From: Haliea sp963974125
GTDB lineage: Bacteria; Pseudomonadota; Gammaproteobacteria; Pseudomonadales; Halieaceae
Length of the DNA: 64,000 nucleotides
Assembly: GCA_963974125.1 (NCBI GenBank)
Contig: CAXBCH010000013.1
Coordinates: 34,074 to 98,073, forward strand
Reading direction: 5' to 3'
A model generated the notes under the pieces. It was not told the origin of the DNA. It saw nothing but the letters and a program-made list of their open reading frames with translations, and did not search any database. The stretch's first letter is position 1, and each line of letters begins with the position of its first letter. Positions 1 through 8,844 of the stretch are shown in pieces. A program made the translations under genes and the position numbers.

Positions 1-567
1 GGTCACACCCAGATAGCCGCACAGCAGGGTGGCCAGCAGCGCACCCAGGTTGATGCCCATGTAGAAAATGGTGAAACCCGCATCCCGGCGCGGGTCGTCT
101 ACCGCGTACAGGCGCCCGACAATAGTGGAAATGTTGGGCTTGAGGAAACCCACGCCGACCACGATCAGGGCGAGGGAAAAATAGAACACCTGCAGCGCCC
201 GCTCATCGCGCACCACAGTGGCGGCCACCAGTCGCGCCTGCTCGCCCTCGAATGCCATCCCCAGGTGCCCGAGTACCAGCAGCAGACCGCCAAAGATGAC
301 CGATTTGCGCATGCCCAGATAGCGGTCCGCGAGCAGTCCGCCGATCACCGGCATGGCGTAGACCAGGGCGGCGTAGCCACCCAGCACCTCCAGCCCGTTG
401 GCATCGGAGAACAGGTGGTACTTGGTGAGATAGAGGAGCAGCAGATACTTCATGCCGTAGAAGGAAAAGCGTTCCCAGAGCTCGGTGGCAAAGCACACGT
501 AGAGCCCCCGTGGATGGCCGAAAAACGCGGTGTCCGCGGCCGGTTCAATGGTGCTGCTGGTGGTCAT
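1..567 (-). CDS. POT/PTR-family proton-dependent oligopeptide transporter, N-terminal part
   Basis: This is an inner-membrane di/tripeptide:proton symporter of the POT (PTR2) family, cut by the left edge of the window; 189 codons are visible and remain open. Start is ATG at 567. Residues 26-35 carry the first-helix POT motif ELWERFSFYG (ExxERFxYY type). A second family signature, FYMGINLGALL, lies about 15 residues before the window edge. Hydrophobic helices alternate with short basic loops such as DRYLGMRKS. It is divergent from the M28 peptidase gene, 144 bases away. A peptide importer beside a secreted peptidase suggests, as inference only, joint use of external peptides. Confidence 0.9.
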   Translation of the reverse strand, partial: MTTSSTIEPAADTAFFGHPRGLYVCFATELWERFSFYGMKYLLLLYLTKYHLFSDANGLEVLGGYAALVYAMPVIGGLLADRYLGMRKSVIFGGLLLVLGHLGMAFEGEQARLVAATVVRDERALQVFYFSLALIVVGVGFLKPNISTIVGRLYAVDDPRRDAGFTIFYMGINLGALLATLLCGYLGVT

Positions 568-711
568 TATTCGGTGTCCTGGCGTGAAGCGGGGCAGGGG
601 CCTCCGGCACAGGCGCACAGAATACCACTCATGTGACGGATTTGCGTTGCCAGTGCGGTACTGACGCCATGGGGGTATGATGGCGTCCTTTTCCAGCAGT
701 GTGGAGAGCAC

Positions 712-2367
712 ATGAGCAAGCTACTGACAACACTGGCCACGGCCATTGCCCTGGCCGCGGCCCTGGCCCACGGGCAGCCTTCCGCTGATACCGTGGACAC
801 GCAGATCCAGCGCGACCTGCACTTCCACATCGCCGAACTGGCGGACGACGCCTATGAAGGTCGTGAGCCCGGAACCCCGGGCGAAGAGAAGACCATCGCC
901 TGGCTGCAGAAACACTTTGCCGCCCTGGGCGCAGAGCCCGGCAATCGCGGCAGCTGGGTGCAGGAGGTGCCGATCACCGCGGTAACCAGCGCGCCCTCCG
1001 CGGTGCTGGCTATCCGCGGTCCCGACTTCAGCGCGGACCTGGCCTATGGCAGCGAGATGATGGTCGCCACCCAGCAGCAGGTGCCCACAACCGGCATCGA
1101 GGATTCCGAGCTGGTGTTTGTCGGTTACGGGATCAACGCCCCCGAGCGCGACTGGAACGACTACGCCGGCATTGACGTTACCGGCAAGACGGTTGTCATG
1201 CTGATCAACGACCCCGGTTATGCCACCCAGGACCCGGAGTTGTTCAACGGCAATGCCATGACCTACTACGGCCGCTGGGATTACAAGTACGCGGAGGCGG
1301 CCAGGCAGGGCGCGGCCGGCGCCCTGATCGTGCACGAAACCGACGCTGCCGCCTACCCCTGGGAAGTCGTGCGCAACAGCTGGTCCGGCGCCAATATCGG
1401 CCTGACCGCGGACAATCGCCATCGGGACAAGCTGGCGGTGGAGGGCTGGCTGCCCCTGGCCCAGGCCGAAGTCCTGTTCCAGGCCGCCGGGCTGGATTAC
1501 CACGCCAGCAAGAAAGCGGCGCAACAGGTGGGCTTCAAGGCCCGGCCCCTGACCGGCTTCAGCGCCTCCGTGCAGTTGCAAAACTCGCTGGCTGACAGCC
1601 TGTCACGCAACGTGGTCGCATTGATACCCGGGACGACGCACGCGGATGAGGTGATCATCTACACCGCCCACTGGGATCATCTCGGGGTGCGGCCGGATGA
1701 AGAAGGTGACAATATTTACAACGGCGCCAGCGACAATGCCTCCGGTGTCGCCGGACTGCTGGCGATCGCCCGCCAGCTGCAGGAACAGGCAACACCGCCG
1801 CAACGCTCGATCCTGTTCCTGGCGGTAACCGCTGAAGAATCGGGGCTGCTGGGCTCAAAATACTACAGTGAAAACCCCATTTTCCCCGCCGCGAAAACCG
1901 TGGCCAACTTCAACATGGATAACATCGCTGCCGGCAATCTCGGTCGCACCCGGGACGTCGCGGTCGTGGGTTACGGCAACAGCGAACTGGAGAACTACCT
2001 GGCCCGGGCGGCGGAGGCCCGGGGCCGGGTAGTGGTGCAGGAACCCTATCCGGAGAAGGGCTCCTACTACCGCTCCGATCATTTCTCCCTGGCGCAGATC
2101 GGTGTCCCCGCCCTGTACCTGACCAATGCCACCGACAGCGTCGAGCACGGCAAGGCCTGGGGTGACGAGCGCCTCAAGGACTACACTGCCAACCATTATC
2201 ACAAGCCCTCGGATGAATATGACGCCGACTGGGACCTGAGCGGTGCGGCCCAGGAAGTCATGCTGCTGCTGCACATGGGGCGCGAACTCGCTGCCAACCG
2301 GGATTTCCCCAATTGGCACGAGGGTGTGGAGTTCAAGCGCGCCCGGGATGCTTCGCTGCAGCAATGA
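712..2367 (+). CDS. Secreted M28-family zinc aminopeptidase with PA domain
   Basis: A 551-residue exported metallopeptidase. Residues 1-21 form a hydrophobic signal peptide with an AHG-Q type cleavage site. Residues about 100-285 resemble the protease-associated (PA) insert, including FVGYGI and a DVTGKTVVML strand. The M28 catalytic domain follows, with all five expected di-zinc ligands visible: H320 in TAHWDHLG, D341 in GASDNASG, E376 in TAEESG (E375 as general base), D403 in NMDN and H497 in HYHKPSDEYD. It probably removes N-terminal residues from peptides in the periplasm or outside the cell. Start ATG 712 follows a GGAGAGC ribosome-binding stretch. It converges with the next gene, 7 bases between stops. 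The exact substrate cannot be told. Confidence 0.93.
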   Translation: MSKLLTTLATAIALAAALAHGQPSADTVDTQIQRDLHFHIAELADDAYEGREPGTPGEEKTIAWLQKHFAALGAEPGNRGSWVQEVPITAVTSAPSAVLAIRGPDFSADLAYGSEMMVATQQQVPTTGIEDSELVFVGYGINAPERDWNDYAGIDVTGKTVVMLINDPGYATQDPELFNGNAMTYYGRWDYKYAEAARQGAAGALIVHETDAAAYPWEVVRNSWSGANIGLTADNRHRDKLAVEGWLPLAQAEVLFQAAGLDYHASKKAAQQVGFKARPLTGFSASVQLQNSLADSLSRNVVALIPGTTHADEVIIYTAHWDHLGVRPDEEGDNIYNGASDNASGVAGLLAIARQLQEQATPPQRSILFLAVTAEESGLLGSKYYSENPIFPAAKTVANFNMDNIAAGNLGRTRDVAVVGYGNSELENYLARAAEARGRVVVQEPYPEKGSYYRSDHFSLAQIGVPALYLTNATDSVEHGKAWGDERLKDYTANHYHKPSDEYDADWDLSGAAQEVMLLLHMGRELAANRDFPNWHEGVEFKRARDASLQQ

Positions 2368-2374
2368 CCGTTCG

Positions 2375-3133
2375 TCAACGGCGAGTGATGGTAAAGGGCG
2401 ACCAGGACTGGCTCACCGCCATCATTTCCAGCGAGTTCACGTTCAGGTGGCGGGGCAGGGTGGCGAGCCAGAACACGGTGTCCGCGATGTCCTCGGGCTG
2501 GATCGGGTCAGCGCCCTGGTACATCCTGTCGTAGGCGGCCTGGTCCCCGCCCGTGCGCACCAGGGTGAACTCGCTCTCGGACAGGCCCGGCGCCAGGCAA
2601 CTGACCCGGACTCCGGTGCCCTGCAGGTCGCTGCGCAGGGCGTAGGAAAACTGCTCGACGAATGCCTTGCTGCCGCAATAGACGTTGCCGCCCGGGTAGG
2701 GCCAGTGGCCCGCGACCGAGCCAATGTTGATGATGCTGCTGCCCGCGCCGCTGTCGATCAGCGTCGGCAGCAGCGCATGGGTCACCGTGGTCAGGCCCTT
2801 GATATTGGTGTCGATCATGCGATGCCACTGTTCCAGGTCGCAGTCCTGGGCCGGCGCCGTGCCCAGCGCCAGCCCGGCGTTGTTGACCAGCGCATGCACT
2901 TCCCGGAACGGGCTCTCCAGCGCTGCCACCGCGGCCTGCACCGCCGCGGTGTCACGCACATCCAGGGTCAGCGTCAACACCTCGCAGTGTGGCTCCAGTT
3001 CCGCGGTCAGCTCCTTCAGACGCTCGCCACGGCGACCACTGAGGACGAGATGCCAGCCCGCTTCTGCGAAGCGGCGGGCGCAGGCGCGGCCGAAGCCCGA
3101 GGTGGCGCCAGTGATAAATGCGGTGTGGGTCAT
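2375..3133 (-). CDS. ydfG: YdfG-type NADP-dependent 3-hydroxy acid dehydrogenase (SDR)
   Basis: A 252-residue classical short-chain dehydrogenase. The nucleotide-binding TGATSGFG is at residues 8-15, NNAG at 84-87, and the catalytic set is S139, Y152 and K156 (VYCGSKAF). The C-terminal stretch LNVNSLEMMAVSQSW and the MIDTNIKGL motif closely match E. coli YdfG, which oxidises serine, threonine and related 3-hydroxy acids and reduces malonic semialdehyde. Start is ATG 3133; the frame stays open upstream into dusC, but only this start gives the normal SDR N-terminus. It lies 32 bases downstream of dusC on the same strand, so the two are probably cotranscribed. Confidence 0.9.
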   Translation of the reverse strand: MTHTAFITGATSGFGRACARRFAEAGWHLVLSGRRGERLKELTAELEPHCEVLTLTLDVRDTAAVQAAVAALESPFREVHALVNNAGLALGTAPAQDCDLEQWHRMIDTNIKGLTTVTHALLPTLIDSGAGSSIINIGSVAGHWPYPGGNVYCGSKAFVEQFSYALRSDLQGTGVRVSCLAPGLSESEFTLVRTGGDQAAYDRMYQGADPIQPEDIADTVFWLATLPRHLNVNSLEMMAVSQSWSPFTITRR

Positions 3134-3165
3134 GACAAGGGTTCCCGTAGTGGTTGTGGGTGGAC

Positions 3166-4152
3166 TCAGGCGGCGGCCGGCTGGTCTCGCCCGGCTTGCA
3201 GGGTTGCCAGGTGGGCGTCGAGGGCAGCGCTGACGGCCACCGGGTCGATCAGGCGCTTGATACCGGCAAACAGCAGTGCCGCCTCCGGGTAGTAGTGGCG
3301 CAGGTAGCCCAGCCACTGTTTGACCGGGCCGGCCGCGTGGCGGGGTTCGCACTGGGCGCGCTTGCAGTGGAAAAAGTGCTGCAGCAGCGCCGCGATATCG
3401 ATCCAGGCCATGGGCTCCGCGGGGGCGCCGCCCAGGGAGGCGCGTACCAGGCGCGGCAGGTCCGGTCGACGCAGGGCGCCGCGGCCGAGCATCAGGTCCT
3501 GGCACTGACTCGCCAGCTGGCAGCGGCGGGCATCCTCCGGGCTCCAGATCTCACCGTTGGCGACGATCGGCAGGCTTGTCTGTGCCACGGCGCGAGCGAT
3601 TTCATCCCACCAGGCCGGCGGCTGGTAGCCGTCGCGGCGGGTGCGGGCGTGGATGGCGATTTCGCTGGCCCCCGCCGCCGCGATCGCCAGCACGTTGTCC
3701 AGGAACTGGCTGCGATCCTCGAAGCCGAGGCGGATCTTGGCGGTAACGGGGATCCCGGCGGGCACAGCCCGGCGCACCGCAGCGACAATGCTGCCGACCC
3801 GTTCCGGTTCCTGCAGCAGGATTGCACCGCCGTCTGACTTGTTCACGGTTTTCGCCGGGCAGCCAAAGTTGAGATCGATACCCGGTGCGCCCAGTTCCGC
3901 GCAGCGGGCGGCGTTGTCCGCCATGGGTGACGGCTGGCCGCCCAGCAGCTGCACGTAGACAGGCACTCCGGCGGGAGTGCAACCGCCACTATCCAGCTCC
4001 GGGCACAGGCGCCGGAATACCCGCGGCGGCAGCAGCTGCTGACTGACCCGGACGAATTCGGTGACGCAGCGGTCGATGCCGCCCAGGTCGGTCAACAGGG
4101 CGCGCATGGTGGCATCTATGACGCCCTCCATCGGGGCCAGGATCAGTCGCAC
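3166..4152 (-). CDS. dusC: tRNA-dihydrouridine synthase, DusC type (U16)
   Basis: A 328-residue FMN enzyme that reduces uridine in the tRNA D-loop; DusC acts on U16. The family N-terminus LAPMEGVIDATMR begins at residue 5. The catalytic cysteine is C98 within FGCPAKTVNKSDGG, the DusC form of the motif. IAIHARTRRDGY and ANGEIWSPEDA follow, as expected for the TIM barrel, and a helical C-terminal domain ends the protein. The chosen start is GTG 4152, which puts the first strand where DusC proteins have it; the longer frame to 4281 runs through the 14-nt repeat array and is unlikely to be coding. It is divergent from oadG and upstream of ydfG. Confidence 0.9.
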   Translation of the reverse strand: MRLILAPMEGVIDATMRALLTDLGGIDRCVTEFVRVSQQLLPPRVFRRLCPELDSGGCTPAGVPVYVQLLGGQPSPMADNAARCAELGAPGIDLNFGCPAKTVNKSDGGAILLQEPERVGSIVAAVRRAVPAGIPVTAKIRLGFEDRSQFLDNVLAIAAAGASEIAIHARTRRDGYQPPAWWDEIARAVAQTSLPIVANGEIWSPEDARRCQLASQCQDLMLGRGALRRPDLPRLVRASLGGAPAEPMAWIDIAALLQHFFHCKRAQCEPRHAAGPVKQWLGYLRHYYPEAALLFAGIKRLIDPVAVSAALDAHLATLQAGRDQPAAA

Positions 4153-4208
4153 GGCAGGTCTCCGGTACAAAACGCCAGTATACCGGTGTCGGTGCCCCAT
4201 GTTTAGGC

Positions 4209-4272
4209 GGGTGGGGCCGCCCAGGTGCGGCCGGCGAGGTGCGGCCGGCGAGGTGGGCGCCCCCGACGAGGT
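4209..4272. repeat. GGCC-centred 14-nt tandem repeat, site A
   Basis: The dusC-oadG intergenic region holds about four units of a 14-nt repeat. Two are exact copies (4223-4236 and 4237-4250, aggtgcggccggcg), preceded by a variant at 4209-4222 and followed by a degenerate one from 4251 with a further AGGT at 4269. The same family recurs at 19215-19270 and 46633-46690. The units contain the self-complementary core GGCC. It lies between two divergent genes, so it is not a terminator for either. Confidence 0.8.
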
Positions 4273-4352
4273 GCCTGTCATCCACCATTGGCGCCCGGCG
4301 TCGTTCCTGATTTATGATGGGCGTCGATTTGGGCCGGTCGCAAGGTGGGAGT

Positions 4353-4616
4353 GTGTTCCAGCAGGACGATATTTTCATACAGGGAGTCGAGCTGATGATC
4401 TTCGGCGTCAGTGCCGTGGCCATCTTCCTGACCCTGCTGGTGATAGTCACCTCGTTGACCTCAAGGTTCATGTCCCGCTACTTCCCCGAGCGGGCGGAAG
4501 CCCCTGCCGAGCTGCCCGCACGGCCTGCACCGCCGTCTGCTGCCGGGCCCGGCCAGAGTGAGCTGGTTGCGGTGATTGCCGCCGCCATCCATCAGCACCG
4601 AAAACAGCGGCACTGA
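4353..4616 (+). CDS. oadG: Oxaloacetate decarboxylase gamma chain
   Basis: An 87-residue small membrane subunit that anchors and assembles the sodium-pumping oxaloacetate decarboxylase. It has one transmembrane helix (about residues 14-36), a basic SRFMSRYFPE stretch, then an Ala/Pro-rich linker and a His-containing tail ending HQHRKQRH, as in family members where the tail binds zinc and touches the alpha chain. GTG 4353 is preferred because AAGG lies 7 bases upstream and the length fits the family; an in-frame ATG at 4314 would add 13 residues not expected. It is the first gene of oadGAB, 25 bases before oadA. Confidence 0.88.
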   Translation: MFQQDDIFIQGVELMIFGVSAVAIFLTLLVIVTSLTSRFMSRYFPERAEAPAELPARPAPPSAAGPGQSELVAVIAAAIHQHRKQRH

Positions 4617-4641
4617 CGCTACTATCCGAGAGGTTCTGTTG

Positions 4642-6459
4642 ATGCAAGACGAGAAGCGCCCGCTGGGCATTACCGATGTGGTCCTGCGCGACGCCCACCA
4701 GTCCCTGCTGGCGACGCGCATGCGCCTGGACGATATGCTGCCTATTGCCGCCGAACTCGACACGGTCGGCTTCTGGTCCCTGGAGTCCTGGGGTGGCGCG
4801 ACCTTTGACGCCTGCATCCGCTACCTGGGGGAAGACCCCTGGGATCGCATTCGGCAGTTGAAGAAGGCCATGCCGCGGACGCCCCAGCAGATGTTGCTGC
4901 GGGGCCAGAATATTCTGGGCTATCGGCATTATGCGGATGACGTGGTGCGCAAATTCGTTGCCCGCGTAGCCGACAACGGGATCGATGTGTTCCGCGTGTT
5001 TGACGCCATGAACGACATGCGCAATATCGAAGTGGCGCTGCAGGCGGTGAAGGATGTAGGCAAACATGCCCAGGGCACGATTTCCTACACCTTGAGCCCG
5101 GTGCACACCATCGAGACCTGGGTAGAGCAGGGCAAGCGCATCGAGGACATGGGCGCGGACTCCATTGCGATCAAGGACATGGCGGGCCTGCTGCGGCCCT
5201 ATGACGGCTACGAGCTGGTACGGCGGCTGAAAGCGTCCTGTGCCATTCCCATTCACATGCAGTGCCACGCCACCACGGGACTGTCGACGGCGACAATTCT
5301 CAAGTGTGTCGAGGCGGGCATCGACAACGTCGACACCTCGATTTCCTCCATGTCCATGACCTATGGCCACTCGCCGACGGAATCGGTGGTCGCCATTCTC
5401 GACGGCACTGACCGCGACACGGGCCTGGACATCGAAAAGCTCGCCTCGATAGCAGCCTATTTTCGCGAGGTGCGGAAGAAATACGCAAAGTTCGAGGGCT
5501 CGCTGCGCGGTGTGGATGCGCGCATTCTCGTGGCCCAGGTGCCGGGCGGCATGCTGACCAACATGGAGAGCCAGCTGCGGGAGCAGGGCGCCGCCGACCG
5601 CATGGACGAGGTGCTGGAGGAGATTCCGCGGGTGCGTGAGGATCTCGGTTTCATCCCGCTGGTCACACCGACCTCGCAGATTGTCGGCACCCAGGCTGTG
5701 ATCAACGTGCTTACCGGTGAGCGCTACAAGTCCATTTCCCGGGAAACCGCGGGGGTGCTGAAAGGGGAATACGGAGCCACCCCGGCACCGGTCAACAAGG
5801 ACCTGCAGGAGCGGGTGCTGGAGGGTGGCGAGGTGATCACCTGCCGCCCGGCGGATCTGCTGGAGCCCGAGATGGAGGCCCTGACAGAGGAGCTGCGCAG
5901 CCTGGCCCGGGAGCAGGACATTGCGCTGGCGGCAGGGGAACAGGAGGTGGACGACGTCCTGACCTATGCGCTGTTCCCGCAGATTGGCCTCAAGTTTCTC
6001 CAGCACCGCGGCGATGCCAGCGCTTTCGAGCCGGCACCGGATGCGGCGACGGAACCCGCCGCCGCATCCGCTGGCAAGCCGGTGGCAAAGGCCGCGAGCA
6101 AGGCTGCAACGACGGCTGCGGACGCCGGCGTCTATACCGTGAAGGTCAACGGCCAGTCCTATGTCGTCGAAGTGGCCGAGGGCGGCGATGTGGCCGCGGT
6201 CAGCGCGCCAGCGCCGGCACCGGAAGCCCCCGCTGCCGCCGGTCCGGGCGAGCCGCTGCCGGCACCGCTGGCGGGCAATATTTTCAAGGTCAACGTCAAG
6301 CCCGGGGATACGGTGACATCGGGGCAGGTCATCGTCCTGCTTGAGGCCATGAAAATGGAAACCGAGGTGCGCTCTCCACGGGATGGCCGTGTGGTCAGCG
6401 TTGCGGTCAAGCCCGGCGACACGGTTGTCGTTGGCGACGCCTTGATCATGCTGGATTGA
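4642..6459 (+). CDS. oadA: Oxaloacetate decarboxylase alpha chain (biotin-carrying carboxyltransferase)
   Basis: A 605-residue cytoplasmic subunit that moves the carboxyl group of oxaloacetate to biotin. The N-terminal HMGL-like TIM barrel opens with TDVVLRDAHQSLLATRMR and contains the HMQCHATTG metal-site motif and the substrate lysine in SIAIKDMAG. The PYC/OADA conserved domain follows to about residue 460, then an Ala/Pro/Lys-rich flexible linker (about 470-500) and a biotinyl domain with LEAMKMETEV, whose K571 is the expected biotinylation site 34 residues from the end. Start is ATG 4642 after a GAGAGG stretch. It sits between oadG and oadB. Confidence 0.95.
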   Translation: MQDEKRPLGITDVVLRDAHQSLLATRMRLDDMLPIAAELDTVGFWSLESWGGATFDACIRYLGEDPWDRIRQLKKAMPRTPQQMLLRGQNILGYRHYADDVVRKFVARVADNGIDVFRVFDAMNDMRNIEVALQAVKDVGKHAQGTISYTLSPVHTIETWVEQGKRIEDMGADSIAIKDMAGLLRPYDGYELVRRLKASCAIPIHMQCHATTGLSTATILKCVEAGIDNVDTSISSMSMTYGHSPTESVVAILDGTDRDTGLDIEKLASIAAYFREVRKKYAKFEGSLRGVDARILVAQVPGGMLTNMESQLREQGAADRMDEVLEEIPRVREDLGFIPLVTPTSQIVGTQAVINVLTGERYKSISRETAGVLKGEYGATPAPVNKDLQERVLEGGEVITCRPADLLEPEMEALTEELRSLAREQDIALAAGEQEVDDVLTYALFPQIGLKFLQHRGDASAFEPAPDAATEPAAASAGKPVAKAASKAATTAADAGVYTVKVNGQSYVVEVAEGGDVAAVSAPAPAPEAPAAAGPGEPLPAPLAGNIFKVNVKPGDTVTSGQVIVLLEAMKMETEVRSPRDGRVVSVAVKPGDTVVVGDALIMLD

Positions 6460-6464
6460 CGCCC

Positions 6465-7769
6465 ATGGACAACCTGTTACGGCTCTGGCACTCCACGGGC
6501 CTGGCCCAGTTCGAGCCGGGTCAGGCGGTGATGATCCTGATCGGGATTGCGCTGCTGTTCCTGGCGATCCGCAAGGGCTTCGAGCCGCTGCTGCTGGTGC
6601 CCATCGGCTTTGGCGGCATCATGGCCAATATCCCCGGTGCAGGACTGGCCTATTCCGCCGCCGAAAATGCCCTGCACGGCAGCGACCCCACGGTGTGGGC
6701 AGAGATCGCGACGGCACTGGGCAGTGCTGCTGTTGCCGATGCCAGGGCCTTGCTGGACACGCTCGCGACGGCCGACCTGTCGCAACAAGTGGCCGCGACC
6801 CGTGTCGCCGAAGAGGCGGGCTACGGCGACGGCATGCTCTACAGCTTCTACGTGGTGGCCATTGCCAGCGGGGTGGCCCCGCTGGTGATCTTCATGGGTG
6901 TGGGAGCGATGACCGATTTTGGCCCGCTGCTGGCCAATCCGCGTACCCTGTTTCTGGGGGCCGCTGCCCAGTTCGGGATCTTTGCCACGGTACTGGGAGC
7001 GGTGGGCCTGACCTCGCTGGGGATCATGGACTTCAGTCTTGCCGACGCCGCGGCGATAGGCATCATCGGCGGCGCCGACGGCCCCACCGCGATTTATGTC
7101 GCCAGCATCCTGGCACCCGACCTGCTCGGCCCCATCGCCGTCGCCGCCTATTCCTACATGGCACTGGTGCCCCTGATCCAGCCACCGATCATGCGGGCGC
7201 TGACCACCCGGGCCGAGCGCGAAATTGTCATGACCCAGTTGCGGGTGGTGTCGCGGCGGGAAAAGATCGTGTTCCCGCTGGTGCTGCTGATCCTGGTGGC
7301 GCTGTTGCTGCCGGCGGCGGCACCACTGCTGGGCATGTTCTGTTTCGGCAACCTGATGAAAGAGTGTGGGGTGGTCGGGCGCTTGAGCGACACCGCGCAG
7401 AACGCGCTGATCAACATCACCACGATTTTTCTCGGCCTGTCGGTCGGCTCCAAGCTGGTGGCGGACAAGTTCCTCGACATCAATACCCTGGGTATCATGG
7501 GTTTGGGGATTGTGGCGTTTGCCATTGGCACCGCCTCGGGAGTCCTCATTGCCAAGCTGATGAACCGTTTTGGCAGCAACCCGCTCAATCCCCTGATCGG
7601 CTCCGCGGGAGTCTCGGCGGTACCCATGGCGGCGCGGGTCAGCAACAAGGTCGGTCTCGAAGCCAACCCCCACAACTACCTGCTGATGCACGCCATGGGT
7701 CCCAACGTGGCCGGCGTGGTGGGCTCGGCGGTGGCGGCAGGGGTGATGATCAGCCTGGTGGGTGGCTGA
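6465..7769 (+). CDS. oadB: Oxaloacetate decarboxylase beta chain (sodium-pumping decarboxylase)
   Basis: A 434-residue multipass inner-membrane protein that decarboxylates carboxybiotin and exports sodium ions. Highly conserved family segments are visible: GIIGGADGPTAIYVAS (the region holding the functional aspartate), SYMALVPLIQPPIMRALTT, FGNLMKECGVVGRLSDTAQN and a C-terminal GPNVAGVVGSAVAAGV. About nine hydrophobic helices are present and the length is normal. Start ATG 6465 lies 5 bases after the oadA stop, so the genes are translationally close. With oadG and oadA this makes a complete sodium pump, which fits a marine or saline habitat. Confidence 0.95.
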   Translation: MDNLLRLWHSTGLAQFEPGQAVMILIGIALLFLAIRKGFEPLLLVPIGFGGIMANIPGAGLAYSAAENALHGSDPTVWAEIATALGSAAVADARALLDTLATADLSQQVAATRVAEEAGYGDGMLYSFYVVAIASGVAPLVIFMGVGAMTDFGPLLANPRTLFLGAAAQFGIFATVLGAVGLTSLGIMDFSLADAAAIGIIGGADGPTAIYVASILAPDLLGPIAVAAYSYMALVPLIQPPIMRALTTRAEREIVMTQLRVVSRREKIVFPLVLLILVALLLPAAAPLLGMFCFGNLMKECGVVGRLSDTAQNALINITTIFLGLSVGSKLVADKFLDINTLGIMGLGIVAFAIGTASGVLIAKLMNRFGSNPLNPLIGSAGVSAVPMAARVSNKVGLEANPHNYLLMHAMGPNVAGVVGSAVAAGVMISLVGG

Positions 7770-7806
7770 GACAAGGCTCTCCGGCAATCAATACCAGTGC
7801 CGTCGA

Positions 7807-7836
7807 TTGGTGCCTGTGGCATTAATTTTGTACACT
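7807..7836 (+). promoter_or_regulatory. Candidate sigma-70 promoter of accA
   Basis: TTGGTG (7807-7812) and TACACT (7831-7836) are separated by 18 bases. They lie 36 bases before the accA start, in the 102-base gap after oadB. Both hexamers are near consensus; this rests on pattern reading only. Confidence 0.5.
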
Positions 7837-7871
7837 GTGGCGCTGACAACAACCGCTGAGCCAGAGTTTGC

Positions 7872-8819
7872 ATGAATCCCAACTACCTTGATTTTGAACA
7901 GCCCATCGCCGAGCTTGAAGTCAAGATCGAAGAGCTTCAGCTGGTGGGAACGGACGCGGATATCAATATCAGCGAGGAAATCCGCACCCTGCGGGAGAAG
8001 AGCGCCAAGCTCACGGAGAAAATCTATTCCAACCTGAGTGCCTGGGATACCGTCAAGGTGGCCCGCCATCCCCGGCGTCCCTACACCCTGGACTACATCA
8101 GTCGCGTTTTTACCGACTTTGACGAATTGCACGGGGACCGCCACTTTGGCGATGATCGCGCAATTGTCGGTGGTACAGCGCGTCTGTGCGGGCGCCCGGT
8201 GATGGTTATTGGCCAGGAAAAGGGGCGTGCGGTCAAGGACAAGGTCTTGCGCAACTTCGGCATGCCAAAACCGGAAGGGTACCGCAAGGCCCTGCGCCTG
8301 ATGCAGATGGCCGAGCGCTTCCGGATGCCGGTCATCACCCTGATTGATACGCCCGGCGCCTATCCCGGCATTGATTCCGAGGAGCGCGGTATCAGCGAGG
8401 CCATTGCCCAGAACCTGGCGGTGATGTCGCGGCTGGCAACGCCCATCATCTGCGTGGTGATCGGCGAGGGCAGCTCTGGCGGCGCCCTGGGTATCGGGGT
8501 CGGCGACCATCTGGCCATGCTCCAGTACGCCACCTATTTCGTCATCTCCCCGGAGGGTTGTGCCAATATCATCTGGAAGAGCACGGCCCACGCGCCGGAT
8601 GCGGCGGCCGCGATGGGGGTCACGTCCAAGGTCCTGCAGGAACTGGGCATCGTCGATGCCACGATCCCCGAGCCCATGGGCGGCGCCCATCGCAACGTCG
8701 ACCAGATGGCCGAGCGCGTTCAGGCACACCTGCTCAAGCAGCTGCAGCGGCTGGAACAGATTCCGCTCGAGGATATGCTCGAGCAACGCTACCAGCGCCT
8801 GATGTCCTACGGCAACTGA
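7872..8819 (+). CDS. accA: Acetyl-CoA carboxylase carboxyltransferase subunit alpha
   Basis: A 315-residue subunit of the acetyl-CoA carboxylase carboxyltransferase, which makes malonyl-CoA for fatty acid synthesis together with AccD (not in the window). It starts MNPNYLDFEQPIAELE, typical of gammaproteobacterial AccA, and contains the crotonase-fold motifs GDRHFGDDRAIVGG, GQEKGR, LIDTPGAYPGI and GEGSSGGALGIGVGD, with the conserved ISPEGCANIIWK region near residue 230. Length is normal. It is followed 25 bases later by tilS, as in Pseudomonas and relatives. Confidence 0.97.
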   Translation: MNPNYLDFEQPIAELEVKIEELQLVGTDADINISEEIRTLREKSAKLTEKIYSNLSAWDTVKVARHPRRPYTLDYISRVFTDFDELHGDRHFGDDRAIVGGTARLCGRPVMVIGQEKGRAVKDKVLRNFGMPKPEGYRKALRLMQMAERFRMPVITLIDTPGAYPGIDSEERGISEAIAQNLAVMSRLATPIICVVIGEGSSGGALGIGVGDHLAMLQYATYFVISPEGCANIIWKSTAHAPDAAAAMGVTSKVLQELGIVDATIPEPMGGAHRNVDQMAERVQAHLLKQLQRLEQIPLEDMLEQRYQRLMSYGN

Positions 8820-8844
8820 ACTCTCACCACCAGCGGGTGGTTGC

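Noticed and set aside
4153..4281. N-terminal extension of dusC through the repeat array
   Set aside because: It would encode a Pro/Gly/Arg-rich leader from repeat DNA; the GTG at 4152 gives the normal family start.
4468..6006. A 512-codon open frame antisense to oadA
   Set aside because: Same reason: shadow of a well-supported gene with unnatural composition.
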